From Paenibacillus nanensis (GTDB taxonomy: Bacteria > Bacillota > Bacilli > Paenibacillales > Paenibacillaceae), in contig NZ_QXQA01000004.1 in the NCBI RefSeq assembly GCF_003583765.1, positions 248,001 to 312,000 of the forward strand: a stretch of DNA of 64,000 nt, written 5' to 3'. The first letter of the stretch is position 1. Every line of letters starts with the position of its first letter. Below, one piece after another: positions 44,242 to 52,037 of this stretch. The translations under genes were made by a program, and so were the position numbers. Below the pieces are notes generated by a model. It searched no databases, was not told where the DNA came from, and saw only the letters and a program-made list of their open reading frames with translations.

Positions 44242-46293
44242 TTAAATGGTTTCAAGCTTGACAACTTCAACGCGATTTGAGAAAAAGGTAGCCCCGCCGC
44301 CCATGTCGGCAAGACGCTGCGGCGTTAAAGCGTTGACCGGGCTCATGCCGCGCTCCTCGTCATCCCACCAAAGGCCCTGCGTAACCAGTACGCCCGGCAG
44401 CACGTCCTCGCCAAGCTTCAGCGTCAGCTTCGCCTCGCCGCGGTCATTGCGGACGAGAACGCGCTCTCCGTCAGCCAATCCGAGACGCGACGCATCCTCC
44501 GCATGCATGTGAAGTACCGGGCCTTTCTCCAGCTTTCGCAGCTTTGGTATATTGCCGAACGTGGAATTAATGTAGCTGTGATTCGGCCCAGTCGTCAGCA
44601 GGAACGGATACGTTTCCGGTTCTGCAAGCGGCGTGTAGGTAGGAACCGGGGGCAGTCCCGCTTCCAGCATCGCTTTGGAGTACAGCTCGATTTTTCCGCT
44701 AGGCGTCGGAAGCTGGTCGGTAATGGGGTATCTTCTGCCGTCGCCGGCTTTCATCCAATCGTTCTCCATCAGCGCCTCAAACGTAATCCCTTCAATCAAA
44801 GGATTCAGCTTGCTGTCGAGCGCTTCTCGTATCATATCCTCCTCCGTCAGATCGAACAACTCCGGTTCAAAGCCCATGCGTAAGGCAAGCTCTTTGAACA
44901 GCGTGAAATTCGATTTGCTTTGTCCGGCAGGAGGCAGGATCGGTTTGCCCAATTGCAAATAAAGATGCCAGTAGGAACCGTATAAGTCCAAGTTCTCCAT
45001 ATGTGACGTTGCGGGCAGGACAAGATCGGCATATTTGCAAGTGTCGGTTAAGAATAGATCATGCGTTACGGTGTACAAATCGTCCCGGCTAAGGCCTTTA
45101 CGAACCTTTTCCTGTTCCGGAGCCACAACGGCGGGATTGCTGTTGTAGACGAACAGCATTTTTACCGGAGGATCCAGCTCCGTCAACGCGTCGCCGAGCT
45201 GATTCATGTTGATCGTGCGAACCGACGGGTCCGGCAGCAAATCTTCACGTTCCAACGCCGCATTGTTGATGCGGGAATACCAGCTGTTGCCCTTCATGGC
45301 GCCGCCGCCGATTTCCGCCCATTGACCGGTAAGGGCTGGCAGGCAGGAGATCGTCCGGACGATCATACCGCCATTGTCATGATGCTGCAGGCCGTTGCCG
45401 ATTCGAATGAACGAAGGCGTCGTCTTGCCGTATAAAGCGGCCAGCTCTTCGATTTTTTCGGCAGGCACGCCCGTCAGCTCAGCCGCTAGCTCCGGCGTGC
45501 AGGCCGCGGCCTGCTCCGCAAGCTGCTCGTAGCCTACCGTATAATCGCGCACAAATGCCTCGTTCACATAACCGTCACGAATGAGAATATGCATCATGCC
45601 GAGCGCCAGCGCACCGTCGCTTCCGGGACGGATTAAAATAAAGTCGTCCGCCCACGCGGAGGTGCGGTTCCGGTGCACGTCGATATGGATAATGCGGGCG
45701 CCGTTTTTGCGCGCCTCGCTCGCAAGCATCGTCTGATGCATGTTCGTCGATACAAGATTGCAGCCCCAAATAAGGAACAGCTTCGTCTGCACCGTCTCTT
45801 CCGGGTCGATGCCGATGGAACCGCCCATCGTATAGCTGTAACCTTTCGAGCCGGCTGCATTGCAGATGGTCCGGTCCAGGCGGCTTGCGCCCAGACGATG
45901 AAAGAAGCGGCGGTCCATGCCTTCCGCGTTTAATATACCCATATTGCCATAGAAGCTGTAAGGCAAAATCGCGTCAGCGCCGTAAGTATCGATGATCGAT
46001 CGCATCTTGCCGGTTATTTCGTCATACGCTTCATCCCAGCTGATCGGCTCGAACTGCAGCGTACCCTTCGGTCCGACACGGCGCATCGGCGTTAGCAGCC
46101 GTTCCGGATGATGAACGCGGTCAGGCAGCTGTCTTACTTTATTGCAAATCGCGCCCTTCGTAACCGGATGCTCGGGGTCGCCGGTAACGGCGGTCACTTT
46201 ACCGTCTGTTATCGTTACATGCAAACCGCAGGTGTCGGGACAGTCGAAGGGGCAGACGGAGCGTACAATGCCGTTGTCGGGAAATGTTTTCAT
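44242..46293 (-). CDS. Molybdopterin oxidoreductase (YoaE-like)
   Basis: A 683-residue enzyme of the DMSO-reductase superfamily. A [4Fe-4S] site is seen at Cys14, Cys18, Cys22 and Cys50 (SVCPFDCPDTCGLHV and KGAICNK). Molybdopterin guanine dinucleotide-binding segments follow (LFLIWGCNLVSTNMHQ, IRPGSDGALALGMMHILI), and the C-terminal domain contains TTGPNHSYINSTFGN. Electron acceptor and substrate are unknown; it is closest in layout to Bacillus YoaE. ATG at 46293 follows GGAGTGAT; the longer open frame upstream lacks a ribosome binding site. An AraC regulator gene lies directly upstream on the same strand. Confidence 0.87.
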   Translation of the reverse strand: MKTFPDNGIVRSVCPFDCPDTCGLHVTITDGKVTAVTGDPEHPVTKGAICNKVRQLPDRVHHPERLLTPMRRVGPKGTLQFEPISWDEAYDEITGKMRSIIDTYGADAILPYSFYGNMGILNAEGMDRRFFHRLGASRLDRTICNAAGSKGYSYTMGGSIGIDPEETVQTKLFLIWGCNLVSTNMHQTMLASEARKNGARIIHIDVHRNRTSAWADDFILIRPGSDGALALGMMHILIRDGYVNEAFVRDYTVGYEQLAEQAAACTPELAAELTGVPAEKIEELAALYGKTTPSFIRIGNGLQHHDNGGMIVRTISCLPALTGQWAEIGGGAMKGNSWYSRINNAALEREDLLPDPSVRTINMNQLGDALTELDPPVKMLFVYNSNPAVVAPEQEKVRKGLSRDDLYTVTHDLFLTDTCKYADLVLPATSHMENLDLYGSYWHLYLQLGKPILPPAGQSKSNFTLFKELALRMGFEPELFDLTEEDMIREALDSKLNPLIEGITFEALMENDWMKAGDGRRYPITDQLPTPSGKIELYSKAMLEAGLPPVPTYTPLAEPETYPFLLTTGPNHSYINSTFGNIPKLRKLEKGPVLHMHAEDASRLGLADGERVLVRNDRGEAKLTLKLGEDVLPGVLVTQGLWWDDEERGMSPVNALTPQRLADMGGGATFFSNRVEVVKLETI

Positions 46294-46361
46294 GATGGGG
46301 ATCACTCCATTCGCCAGTAGGGTCAAAAGGTTTCTGTCTATAAAAAATAATAGCTTAATCA

Positions 46362-47153
46362 TTATACCTGCATCGGTCTTTCTTTTAAATACTCGGACGG
46401 TGACTGTCCTGTTGTCCGTTTGAAGATTCGCTGAAAGTATGACGCGTCGGAATAGCCCAAATATTCGGCGATTTCAGTCACGGTAAGCAGCGATTCCGTA
46501 AGCAAGTAAGCGGCTGTACGCATACGTACGCTGTGCGCATATTCGCTTATGGTCTGTCCGGTCATCCGCCGAAAAAGCGTCGCGGCATGATTCGGACTTC
46601 TTCCAATCCATTCGCCTAGATGCTCCTTCGTAATTTTCGATCGGTAATGCTCTTGGATATAGCTCTTCATCCGTTCGGCATGCTGAAGCGAAATATCCGC
46701 TTTCTCCCCAAGCTCAAGCTCCCGGCTCCATAATACAAGCGCATCAAGCGCAAGCGCCGCCGCTCTCAAGTCCGAGCAGGGAACGTTCTCCCGCCATTCC
46801 TTCCAAATCCCGCGCAGCCTCTCCAGAACAAGCTCGTAGCAGCCGGCTTTCGCTTGGGTAAAGGCGGCTTTGCCAAACATCGCGAGCCGTTCAAAAGCCG
46901 ATGCTTGATTAGTCAGTTTCAGTTGAAGCACGTACTGCTCGTGAAACACGGTCGGCACACTTTTGCCATAGAAGGGAGCGCCCGGGGGGACAAACAGGAA
47001 ATCGCCTTTTTCTGCAAGAGTCTTATGGCCGTCAACCCAATAGACGCATTTGCCGTACGTCACAATGATGAGATAGGCGGTATCCGCGAACGCTTCATGC
47101 TCTTCATACCAGTTCATGCCTTGACGGAGAAACAGATTTTGAACCGACAGCAT
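46362..47153 (-). CDS. AraC-family transcriptional regulator
   Basis: A 263-residue regulator with an N-terminal cupin-like sensing domain (YVLQLKLTN, GDFLFVPPGAPFYGK) and a C-terminal double helix-turn-helix (MKSYIQEHYRSKITKEHLGEW, VTEIAEYLGYSDASYFQRIF, KRTTGQSPSEYL). It is 68 bases upstream of the molybdoenzyme start on the same strand, so it probably controls that gene or is co-transcribed with it. The ligand is unknown. It is divergent from pyruvate kinase; the intergenic region holds two ACTATAGT repeats. Confidence 0.88.
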   Translation of the reverse strand: MLSVQNLFLRQGMNWYEEHEAFADTAYLIIVTYGKCVYWVDGHKTLAEKGDFLFVPPGAPFYGKSVPTVFHEQYVLQLKLTNQASAFERLAMFGKAAFTQAKAGCYELVLERLRGIWKEWRENVPCSDLRAAALALDALVLWSRELELGEKADISLQHAERMKSYIQEHYRSKITKEHLGEWIGRSPNHAATLFRRMTGQTISEYAHSVRMRTAAYLLTESLLTVTEIAEYLGYSDASYFQRIFKRTTGQSPSEYLKERPMQV

Positions 47154-47170
47154 ACGACACCTCGAATCTT

Positions 47171-47197
47171 ACTATAGTACATCCATAATACTATAGT
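47171..47197. promoter_or_regulatory. Repeated ACTATAGT palindromes
   Basis: Two copies of the palindromic octamer ACTATAGT (47171-47178 and 47190-47197), 19 bases apart, in the divergent AraC/pyk intergenic region. Spacing near two helical turns fits a dimeric regulator such as AraC, but the octamer also looks like a -10 on the minus strand. Confidence 0.4.
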
Positions 47198-47199
47198 GT

Positions 47200-47229
47200 T
47201 TGTACGTTGTCTCCGTTTCTCTATACAAT
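47200..47229 (+). promoter_or_regulatory. Probable promoter of pyruvate kinase gene
   Basis: TTGTAC at 47200-47205, 18 bases, TACAAT at 47224-47229. Confidence 0.6.
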
Positions 47230-47263
47230 GGTCACAGTTACTGAAACGCGGAGGGATAATAAC

Positions 47264-48682
47264 ATGAGTCTGACTAAAATTGTGTGCACCATGGGACCAT
47301 CCAGCAATTCGATATCGATTCTTAAAGAAATGATGAACGCCGGCATGAACGTTGCAAGGTTAAATATGGCGCATGGCGAGCTGAGTGACCATAGCGCGCG
47401 CATCGCGCTGGTCCGCGAAGCGGCTTCGCAAGCTGCAAAGGTTGTAGCCGTCATGATGGATATAAAAGGACCGGAAATCCGCATCGGCGCGTTAGAAGAA
47501 AGCAGCTACGAGCTGAAGACGGGCGATAAGCTGACTTTAACCAGCCGTCCGATTACAGGCACGGGCTCTTGCGTCGCGGTCAACTATGAGGACATGCCTA
47601 AGGTTGTAACGCCAGGAACCAAAGTGCTGATCGACGACGGTCTGATTGAGCTTCGCGTCGAAAGCGTTGAAGATACGGAAATCCATTGCGCCGTCCTGAA
47701 CGGCGGCCCGCTGAAGCCGCGCAAAGGCGTGAACCTGCCAGGCATCCGGACGACGCTGCCGGGGGTAACGGAGCGGGATATTAAGCATATCGCGTTCGGC
47801 GTAGAAGAAGGGGTCGACATGATCGCGGTGTCGTTCGTCCGCAAGGCTGAGGATATTTTGCAGGTAAGACAGCTGCTTGAGGACGCGGGCGCGGGTCATA
47901 TTCAAATTATTTCGAAAATTGAAAATGAAGAGGGCGTTGAAAACCTGGACGCGATCATCGAAGTGTCCGACGGCATCATGGTGGCGCGCGGCGATCTCGG
48001 CGTAGAAATTCCGGCGGAGGACGTGCCGATGATCCAGAAGGAAATGATCGACAAGTGCAACCTCGCGGGCAAGCCGGTTATCGTTGCGACGCAGATGCTG
48101 GATTCGATGCAGGTGAATCCGCGTCCGACAAGAGCGGAGGTCAGCGACGTGGCCAACGCCGTGCTCCAAGGCGCGGACGCGATCATGCTGTCCGGCGAAA
48201 CGGCGGCGGGCAAATACCCGCTTGAATCGGTCCGTATGATGGCGATGATTGCGCAGCGCACGGAATCGACGATCGACTACGCCGATCTGTTCCAAAGCAA
48301 GCTGACCGTACCTACCTCCTCGGTGACGGAAGTTATCAGCCAAGCGGTTGTAAGCTCATCGCTGCAGCTGGACGCCAAAGCGATTCTTACGCCGACCGAA
48401 AGCGGATTTACCGCGCGTATGGTCTCGAAATACCGTCCAAGCGCTCCGATTATCGCGATAACGGCGCATGATTATGTGCTAAAGCGGTTAACGCTTGTGC
48501 GCGGCGTCGTTCCGGTCAAAGGCGAATCGCATAACAATACGGACGATATGTTCCAATCGGCCGTCCGGAGCGCGCGCCGTACCGAGCTGGTGGCGAAAGG
48601 CGATTATGTGGTCATCTCGGCAGGCGTACCAAGCGGCAGGGCGGGAGCAACGAACCTGATCCAAATTCACCAAATGGAATAG
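47264..48682 (+). CDS. pyk: Pyruvate kinase, short form
   Basis: A 472-residue glycolytic enzyme that makes pyruvate and ATP from phosphoenolpyruvate and ADP. It has the N-terminal KIVCTMGPSS, the domain closing DIKGPEIRIG, the active site IMVARGDLGVEIPAEDVP and MLSGETAAGKYPLES. It lacks the extra C-terminal PEP-utilising-like domain found in the 585-residue Bacillus enzyme, so it may be a second isozyme. It is not beside pfkA as in the common glycolytic operon. ATG at 47264 follows GGAGG; a longer frame upstream lacks a ribosome binding site. Confidence 0.93.
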   Translation: MSLTKIVCTMGPSSNSISILKEMMNAGMNVARLNMAHGELSDHSARIALVREAASQAAKVVAVMMDIKGPEIRIGALEESSYELKTGDKLTLTSRPITGTGSCVAVNYEDMPKVVTPGTKVLIDDGLIELRVESVEDTEIHCAVLNGGPLKPRKGVNLPGIRTTLPGVTERDIKHIAFGVEEGVDMIAVSFVRKAEDILQVRQLLEDAGAGHIQIISKIENEEGVENLDAIIEVSDGIMVARGDLGVEIPAEDVPMIQKEMIDKCNLAGKPVIVATQMLDSMQVNPRPTRAEVSDVANAVLQGADAIMLSGETAAGKYPLESVRMMAMIAQRTESTIDYADLFQSKLTVPTSSVTEVISQAVVSSSLQLDAKAILTPTESGFTARMVSKYRPSAPIIAITAHDYVLKRLTLVRGVVPVKGESHNNTDDMFQSAVRSARRTELVAKGDYVVISAGVPSGRAGATNLIQIHQME

Positions 48683-48690
48683 AAACGCTA

Positions 48691-48719
48691 TTGACAGGAA
48701 AGCGCAAAGGTGACACAAT
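48691..48719 (+). promoter_or_regulatory. Promoter of the riboswitch-DMT transporter unit
   Basis: TTGACA at 48691-48696, 17 bases, CACAAT at 48714-48719. Predicted start near 48727, leaving a leader of about 205 bases. Confidence 0.75.
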
Positions 48720-48755
48720 AGGTGAGGTTCATCGATAACGAATACATTGGCATAC

Positions 48756-48832
48756 ATTCGTATAACCTCACATAACGGCAAAAGGCACAGGGTGAGGGTC
48801 TCTACGGGAAGCCTTACTTCCTTGCTACGAAT
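48756..48832 (+). ncRNA. Purine-riboswitch-like aptamer with remodelled loops
   Basis: The closing stem P1 is ATTCG (48756-48760) with CGAAT (48828-48832). Junction J1/2 is TATAA (48761-48765), J2/3 is GTCTCTAC (48798-48805) and J3/1 ends GCTA (48824-48827), as in purine riboswitches. P2 is CCTCAC/GTGAGG (48766-48771, 48792-48797) and P3 GGGAAG/CTTCCT (48806-48811, 48817-48822). The base at the ligand-specificity position (74 in the xpt numbering) is C48825, the guanine type. Loop L2 has 20 nt instead of 7 and L3 has 5; AAGG (48782-48785) can still kiss CCTT (48812-48815). A terminator shares the 3' side of P1. Confidence 0.75.
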
Positions 48833-48877
48833 AACCTATCTTCTTCCAAAGACAGATAGGTTGTCCGTAGCTTTTTT
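48824..48877 (+). terminator. Riboswitch-controlled terminator
   Basis: GCTACG-aat-AACCTATCT (48824-48841) pairs with AGATAGGTT-gtc-CGTAGC (48854-48871), then six T. The 5' side includes J3/1 and the 3' strand of P1, so an occupied aptamer should prevent the terminator and turn the gene on. Confidence 0.85.
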
Positions 48878-48931
48878 GCGTTCGGATCGAATGGTGGACA
48901 TGAAGCATGATAGAGGAGTGAAATTACGATT

Positions 48932-49894
48932 ATGAAGTATATTTTGTCTGTTTTTATAGGCGCGGCCAGCTATGGCATCTTGTCGACCTTCGTCGTGCTG
49001 GCTTACGGCAAGGGTTATACGCTTGGCGAAGTTGTCGGCACCCAGCTGCTTGTCGGCTTCCTGCTTTCTTGGCTGTTCGCTACGATAATGGAAAGGAAAA
49101 GCGCCCGAGCGGCTAAAACCAAATCTGTGCGTGACGGGCAGGGGGCGGCGGTTAAGCTGACCTGGAAAAAGAAGCTGCTGCTTATGGCGGCAGGACTTCC
49201 AACGGCGATTACTGGTTTGGTGTACTATGAATCGCTTCGGTACATTCCCGCATCGCTTGCGATTCTGCTGCTGTTCCAATTCACTTGGATCGGCGTGCTG
49301 ATTCAATCGGTGCGCCAGCGCAAGCGGCCGGACCGCATTATTTTCCTGACGCTGGTCATCTTATTCAGCGGAACGTTCCTTGCGGCGGGCATCATGGAGA
49401 ACGGCACCGGCAAGTTCAACCTTTTAGGCGTCACGCTTGGATTCCTGGCTGCAATCAGCTACTCCATGTTCATCCTGTTCAGCGGTAAAGCCGTTCCGGA
49501 GGCTGCGCCCGCAACGCGGAGCAAATGGATGACGCTCGGCGGACTGCTGCTCGTATTTATTCTTTTTACGCCTGAATTTTTATGGAACGGCGAGCTGTTC
49601 AGCGAGCTGTTCTTGTACGGCGCGATTTTGGGCTTATTCGGCGCGTTTATTCCGCCGCTGCTGTTCGCCTACGGCGTTCCGCATATTGGGGAAGGAATGG
49701 CCGGTATATTAGGCGCGGCGGAGCTGCCGGTTGCCGTTATGCTCTCCTCCCTTGTTCTACAGGAAGAGGTCTCTTGGCTTCAGTGGGCAGGCGTTATTTT
49801 GGTGCTTATAGGCGTTGCTTATCCGGAATTAATTAAGCTGGTGAGAAAATATGACCGTTTCGCCTCCAGAAAAGAACTGACGAAGCAAGGTTAG
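48932..49894 (+). CDS. EamA-family (DMT) transporter
   Basis: A 320-residue membrane protein with ten hydrophobic helices in two EamA repeats (YILSVFIGAASYGILSTFVV at the start; LLGVTLGFLAAISYSMFILF in the second half). DMT transporters mostly export small metabolites, amino acids or bases. The purine-riboswitch-like leader suggests that the substrate is a purine or purine derivative and that the substrate induces its own efflux, like adenine and PbuE in Bacillus subtilis, although PbuE belongs to another transporter family. GAGGAGTG precedes the ATG. A terminator follows. Confidence 0.82.
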   Translation: MKYILSVFIGAASYGILSTFVVLAYGKGYTLGEVVGTQLLVGFLLSWLFATIMERKSARAAKTKSVRDGQGAAVKLTWKKKLLLMAAGLPTAITGLVYYESLRYIPASLAILLLFQFTWIGVLIQSVRQRKRPDRIIFLTLVILFSGTFLAAGIMENGTGKFNLLGVTLGFLAAISYSMFILFSGKAVPEAAPATRSKWMTLGGLLLVFILFTPEFLWNGELFSELFLYGAILGLFGAFIPPLLFAYGVPHIGEGMAGILGAAELPVAVMLSSLVLQEEVSWLQWAGVILVLIGVAYPELIKLVRKYDRFASRKELTKQG

Positions 49895-49902
49895 GCTGCA
49901 AT

Positions 49903-49943
49903 AAGCTGTTCCCGTGATTGGACTTGCGGGAGCAGCTTTTTTT
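49903..49943 (+). terminator. Terminator after DMT transporter
   Basis: AAGCTGTTCCCG pairs with CGGGAGCAGCTT, followed by a T-run. Confidence 0.85.
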
Positions 49944-50015
49944 ATTTCCGCGTTGCTCCAGCAGCTCGCGCAATGGGGGAGTTTGGTAAAGTTTATTTTA
50001 TACCTGTTTTATTCC

Positions 50016-50045
50016 TTTAACCTTTCCACAGAATGGCATTATACT
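50016..50045 (+). promoter_or_regulatory. Promoter of a small structured transcript
   Basis: TTTAAC at 50016-50021, 18 bases, TATACT at 50040-50045. Confidence 0.5.
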
Positions 50046-50051
50046 AAGGAT

Positions 50052-50166
50052 GTCGGGCCGACGCATTACGTGAAGGAAAGGAGCTGATCAGATTGATTCA
50101 CAACCTAGAGGTGGTCTCCGTTTAATCGGAGACCGCCGTTACAGAAGAGGCCTTCGGGCCTCTTTT
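50052..50166 (+). ncRNA. Small structured RNA with 10-codon frame
   Basis: A transcript of about 115 nt is predicted. It contains a ribosome binding site and mini-frame (50093-50125), a very stable hairpin with GGTGGTCTCCG (50110-50120) paired to CGGAGACCGCC (50127-50137) around a TTTAAT loop, and a terminator AAGAGGCC-TTCG-GGCCTCTTTT (50145-50166). The hairpin covers the end and stop codon of the mini-frame, so ribosomes would melt it. No larger gene follows before the next promoter at 50206, so this is a separate transcript. The 5' end is inferred from the promoter. Confidence 0.55.
50093..50125 (+). CDS. Ten-residue peptide MIHNLEVVSV
   Basis: TTG start with AAAGGAG (50077-50083) 9 bases ahead and a TAA inside the loop of the following hairpin. 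The size and position suit a leader or regulatory peptide, or simply a translated small RNA. I recognise no homologue. Confidence 0.4.
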   Translation: MIHNLEVVSV

Positions 50167-50205
50167 CACGCTTTAAATGGCTAAAATATTCATTCAAAAA
50201 AAAGA

Positions 50206-50234
50206 TTGTGATCGAAAAAAGATTTCATTATAAT
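50206..50234 (+). promoter_or_regulatory. Promoter of the CD3324-family gene
   Basis: TTGTGA at 50206-50211, 17 bases, TATAAT at 50229-50234. The leader contains two small hairpins, GCTTC-4-GAAGC (50246-50259) and GGGG-4-CCCC (50262-50273). Confidence 0.7.
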
Positions 50235-50305
50235 GGAAAAGCGATGCTTCATACGAAGCGCGGGGATCACCCCATAAAAATTCGAAGAAAGGGAGGCGTT
50301 AAGCA

Positions 50306-50419
50306 ATGCAAAATGTAAAGTTGAAAGTCGCAGCTGTCACTGAAGCCAAAAGAATGAACCTATTTGAGGAGGACCTATACCGTGAACTACAAAAATGGAA
50401 GAGACGTGCTTCCCCCTAG
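50306..50419 (+). CDS. 37-residue protein overlapping a regulator gene
   Basis: ATG at 50306 to TAG at 50417-50419, starting MQNVKLKVAAVTEAKRMN. A strong ribosome binding site (GGGAGG, 50291-50296) is 9 bases ahead. The second half (FEEDLYRELQKWKRRA) can form a basic amphipathic helix. Its 3' end overlaps the CD3324-family gene by 38 bases in another frame, and that gene's ribosome binding site lies inside it, so the two may be translationally coupled. No homologue is recognised. Confidence 0.6.
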   Translation: MQNVKLKVAAVTEAKRMNLFEEDLYRELQKWKRRASP

Positions 50420-50648
50420 TCTCCTGTCGGAGCTGCAAAAATATATTCAAGGCGACCTGATTTATATCCCGAAGCCATCCAACCAGCGCGCAAGCTGGGG
50501 AGAGGTCAGCGGCACGCGGAAGCTGCTGGCGGAGCGGAATAAAGAGATATTCCAGCACTATTGCAACGGCGCGACCGTCGCGGAGCTGGAGCGGAAGTAT
50601 CACTTATCCAGCGAAAGCATTCGCAAGATTATTGTGAAGGCTCGCTAA
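50382..50648 (+). CDS. CD3324-family (Mor-like) helix-turn-helix protein
   Basis: An 88-residue DNA-binding protein. The N-terminal part NGRDVLPPSLLSELQKYIQG and the central IYIPKPSNQRASWGEVSGTR are typical of the CD3324 family, and a C-terminal helix-turn-helix of the Mor type spans NGATVAELERKYHLSSESIR. Function in cells is unknown; a transcription factor role is inferred. The start is GTG at 50382 with GAGGAGG (50366-50372) 9 bases ahead; an upstream in-frame extension lies over that site. A bidirectional terminator follows. Confidence 0.82.
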   Translation: MNYKNGRDVLPPSLLSELQKYIQGDLIYIPKPSNQRASWGEVSGTRKLLAERNKEIFQHYCNGATVAELERKYHLSSESIRKIIVKAR

Positions 50649-50673
50649 TGAGAAAACGAACGGATCGGAAACC

Positions 50674-50722
50674 AAAAGAACCTCCATCAGTGCCGGGCAG
50701 GCATCGACGGAGGTTCTTTTTT
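50674..50722. terminator. Bidirectional terminator
   Basis: AAAAGAACCTCC and GGAGGTTCTTTT form the stem, with a T-run on the plus side and TTTT on the minus side. Confidence 0.85.
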
Positions 50723-50731
50723 ACATGGTCA

Positions 50732-51022
50732 TCAGTGAACCGATGTGGTCGGAAGCGGCACGGTTGTTCTTGGATATTTGTAATCGTCGCGGTAGCAATT
50801 CGTTTCCGTGTCATAGTTCGATTGCGAAAGCCGGCTCGTCACCTCGAATATCGGAAGATCTTGGCTTACGTGCAGCGTTGAACCGTAAAACGTGCAATTC
50901 TCGAAATGAAAATCAAGCGTCGTAATAATGATGACGCAATTTGTGAAGGTACAGTTTTTGAAGCTGAAGCCGTCGAATGCGATCGTTTCGTTGTGAAAGT
51001 TCTCGTTCATAATCAATCTCAT
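50732..51022 (-). CDS. Small protein with pentapeptide-like FxNC motifs
   Basis: A 96-residue protein whose first half has short repeated motifs: FSFKNCTFTNCV and FHFENCTFYGSTL. The five-residue spacing of aromatic and Asn-Cys residues recalls a pentapeptide-repeat helix, but only a few repeats are present. The C-terminal half has SQSNYDTETNCYRDDYKYP. ATG at 51022 has GAGGAG 11 bases ahead. A longer open frame upstream runs antisense through the flavoprotein gene and is not credible. Function is unknown. Confidence 0.5.
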   Translation of the reverse strand: MRLIMNENFHNETIAFDGFSFKNCTFTNCVIIITTLDFHFENCTFYGSTLHVSQDLPIFEVTSRLSQSNYDTETNCYRDDYKYPRTTVPLPTTSVH

Positions 51023-51122
51023 GTGAAAAAACACTCCTCTGCTAGAAATAGGCGACATGCCTATCATCCTAACAGAGCGGTTGTAAAATGTTTGTCGCAA
51101 CGTGACTGCCCGATGCGAATAC

Positions 51123-52037
51123 TTATCGACAACGATCCCAATCTTCCAACGCAAGCTCCTGCACGAGGACCGTGCCCGCTTCGTATCCTTCGCTGGCCGC
51201 GCCGACGATGCCTGTAAAGCCGTTTTTGGCATCGCCGATAATATAAAGGCCGTCAACCGCTGTTTTGCCATGGGCGAGCGTTTCGTATTTGCCGTTTTGG
51301 TCCGCCGGCACACCGAGCCGCGCAGGGATGTCTGACGCTTCCCGGGCCCCGGTATCCGCAAGAAAGCCGCCGCTTCGCGCAATCGACGTTCCGTCAGCGA
51401 GAACGACAGCTTGCAGCATACCATCCACTGAAATCAGCCTCTCAATCCGTTCGTCGGCCACTTTAATACCTCGCGCGCTCATTTCGTCAAGCTGATCGCT
51501 GTCAAAAGCTGTCGCACCGTTTGTAAAAATGAAAATGTCTTTACTCCAGTTATAAAGCTTCTTCACGTATTCGAATGTCTTCCGGCCATGGCCGATTAAT
51601 GCGAGCGGCTCATTGCGGCGCTCCCATCCGTCGCAGAACGGGCATGGGAATATCGAGAGGCCGTATGCCTCGTGAAGTCCTTGTATAGGAGGAAGATGAT
51701 CACGCATGCCGGATGCGACGATGAGCTTGCGGCTTTGAACGGTCTGGCCGTCCGCAAGCGTCGTCTCAAAGCCATAGCCGGTTATTTCAGCATGTACAGC
51801 CGTACCCTTTTGCCAATGGACTGACGGATACGCTTGGAGATTCTCGCGAGCGAGCTGCAGAAATTGGGCAGGGGGTATGCCGTCTCGCGTTAAATAGCCG
51901 TGCGCCGCTTTCGAAGCGGCGTTGCGGGGCTCGCCTTCGTCGATCACAATAACGGAACGAACGGAGCGGCCCAGCAGCATAGCGGCGCTTAAGCCGGCGG
52001 GTCCGCCGCCGATGATGGTTACATCCCACGTTTTCAG
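51123..52037 (-). CDS. Thioredoxin-reductase-like flavoprotein
   Basis: A 305-residue FAD/NAD(P)H oxidoreductase. The FAD motif VTIIGGGPAGLSAAMLLGR is at the start and the redox-active pair sits in FPCPFCDGWERR near residue 132; the NADPH motif is LALIGHGRKTFEYV and the FAD-binding C-terminus is YIIGDAKNGFTGIVGAASEG. Related proteins reduce disulfides or act as small-molecule disulfide oxidases; the substrate is unknown. The only in-frame start next to the GGAGGTGG site (52051-52044) is CTG at 52037, so CTG initiation is proposed; a TTG at 52076 lies upstream of that site. Confidence 0.8.
   Translation of the reverse strand: MKTWDVTIIGGGPAGLSAAMLLGRSVRSVIVIDEGEPRNAASKAAHGYLTRDGIPPAQFLQLARENLQAYPSVHWQKGTAVHAEITGYGFETTLADGQTVQSRKLIVASGMRDHLPPIQGLHEAYGLSIFPCPFCDGWERRNEPLALIGHGRKTFEYVKKLYNWSKDIFIFTNGATAFDSDQLDEMSARGIKVADERIERLISVDGMLQAVVLADGTSIARSGGFLADTGAREASDIPARLGVPADQNGKYETLAHGKTAVDGLYIIGDAKNGFTGIVGAASEGYEAGTVLVQELALEDWDRCR

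Noticed and set aside
50732..51424. 230-codon version of the pentapeptide-like gene
   Set aside because: The first half is antisense or out of frame to the flavoprotein gene region and lacks a ribosome binding site; only the part from 51022 is credible.
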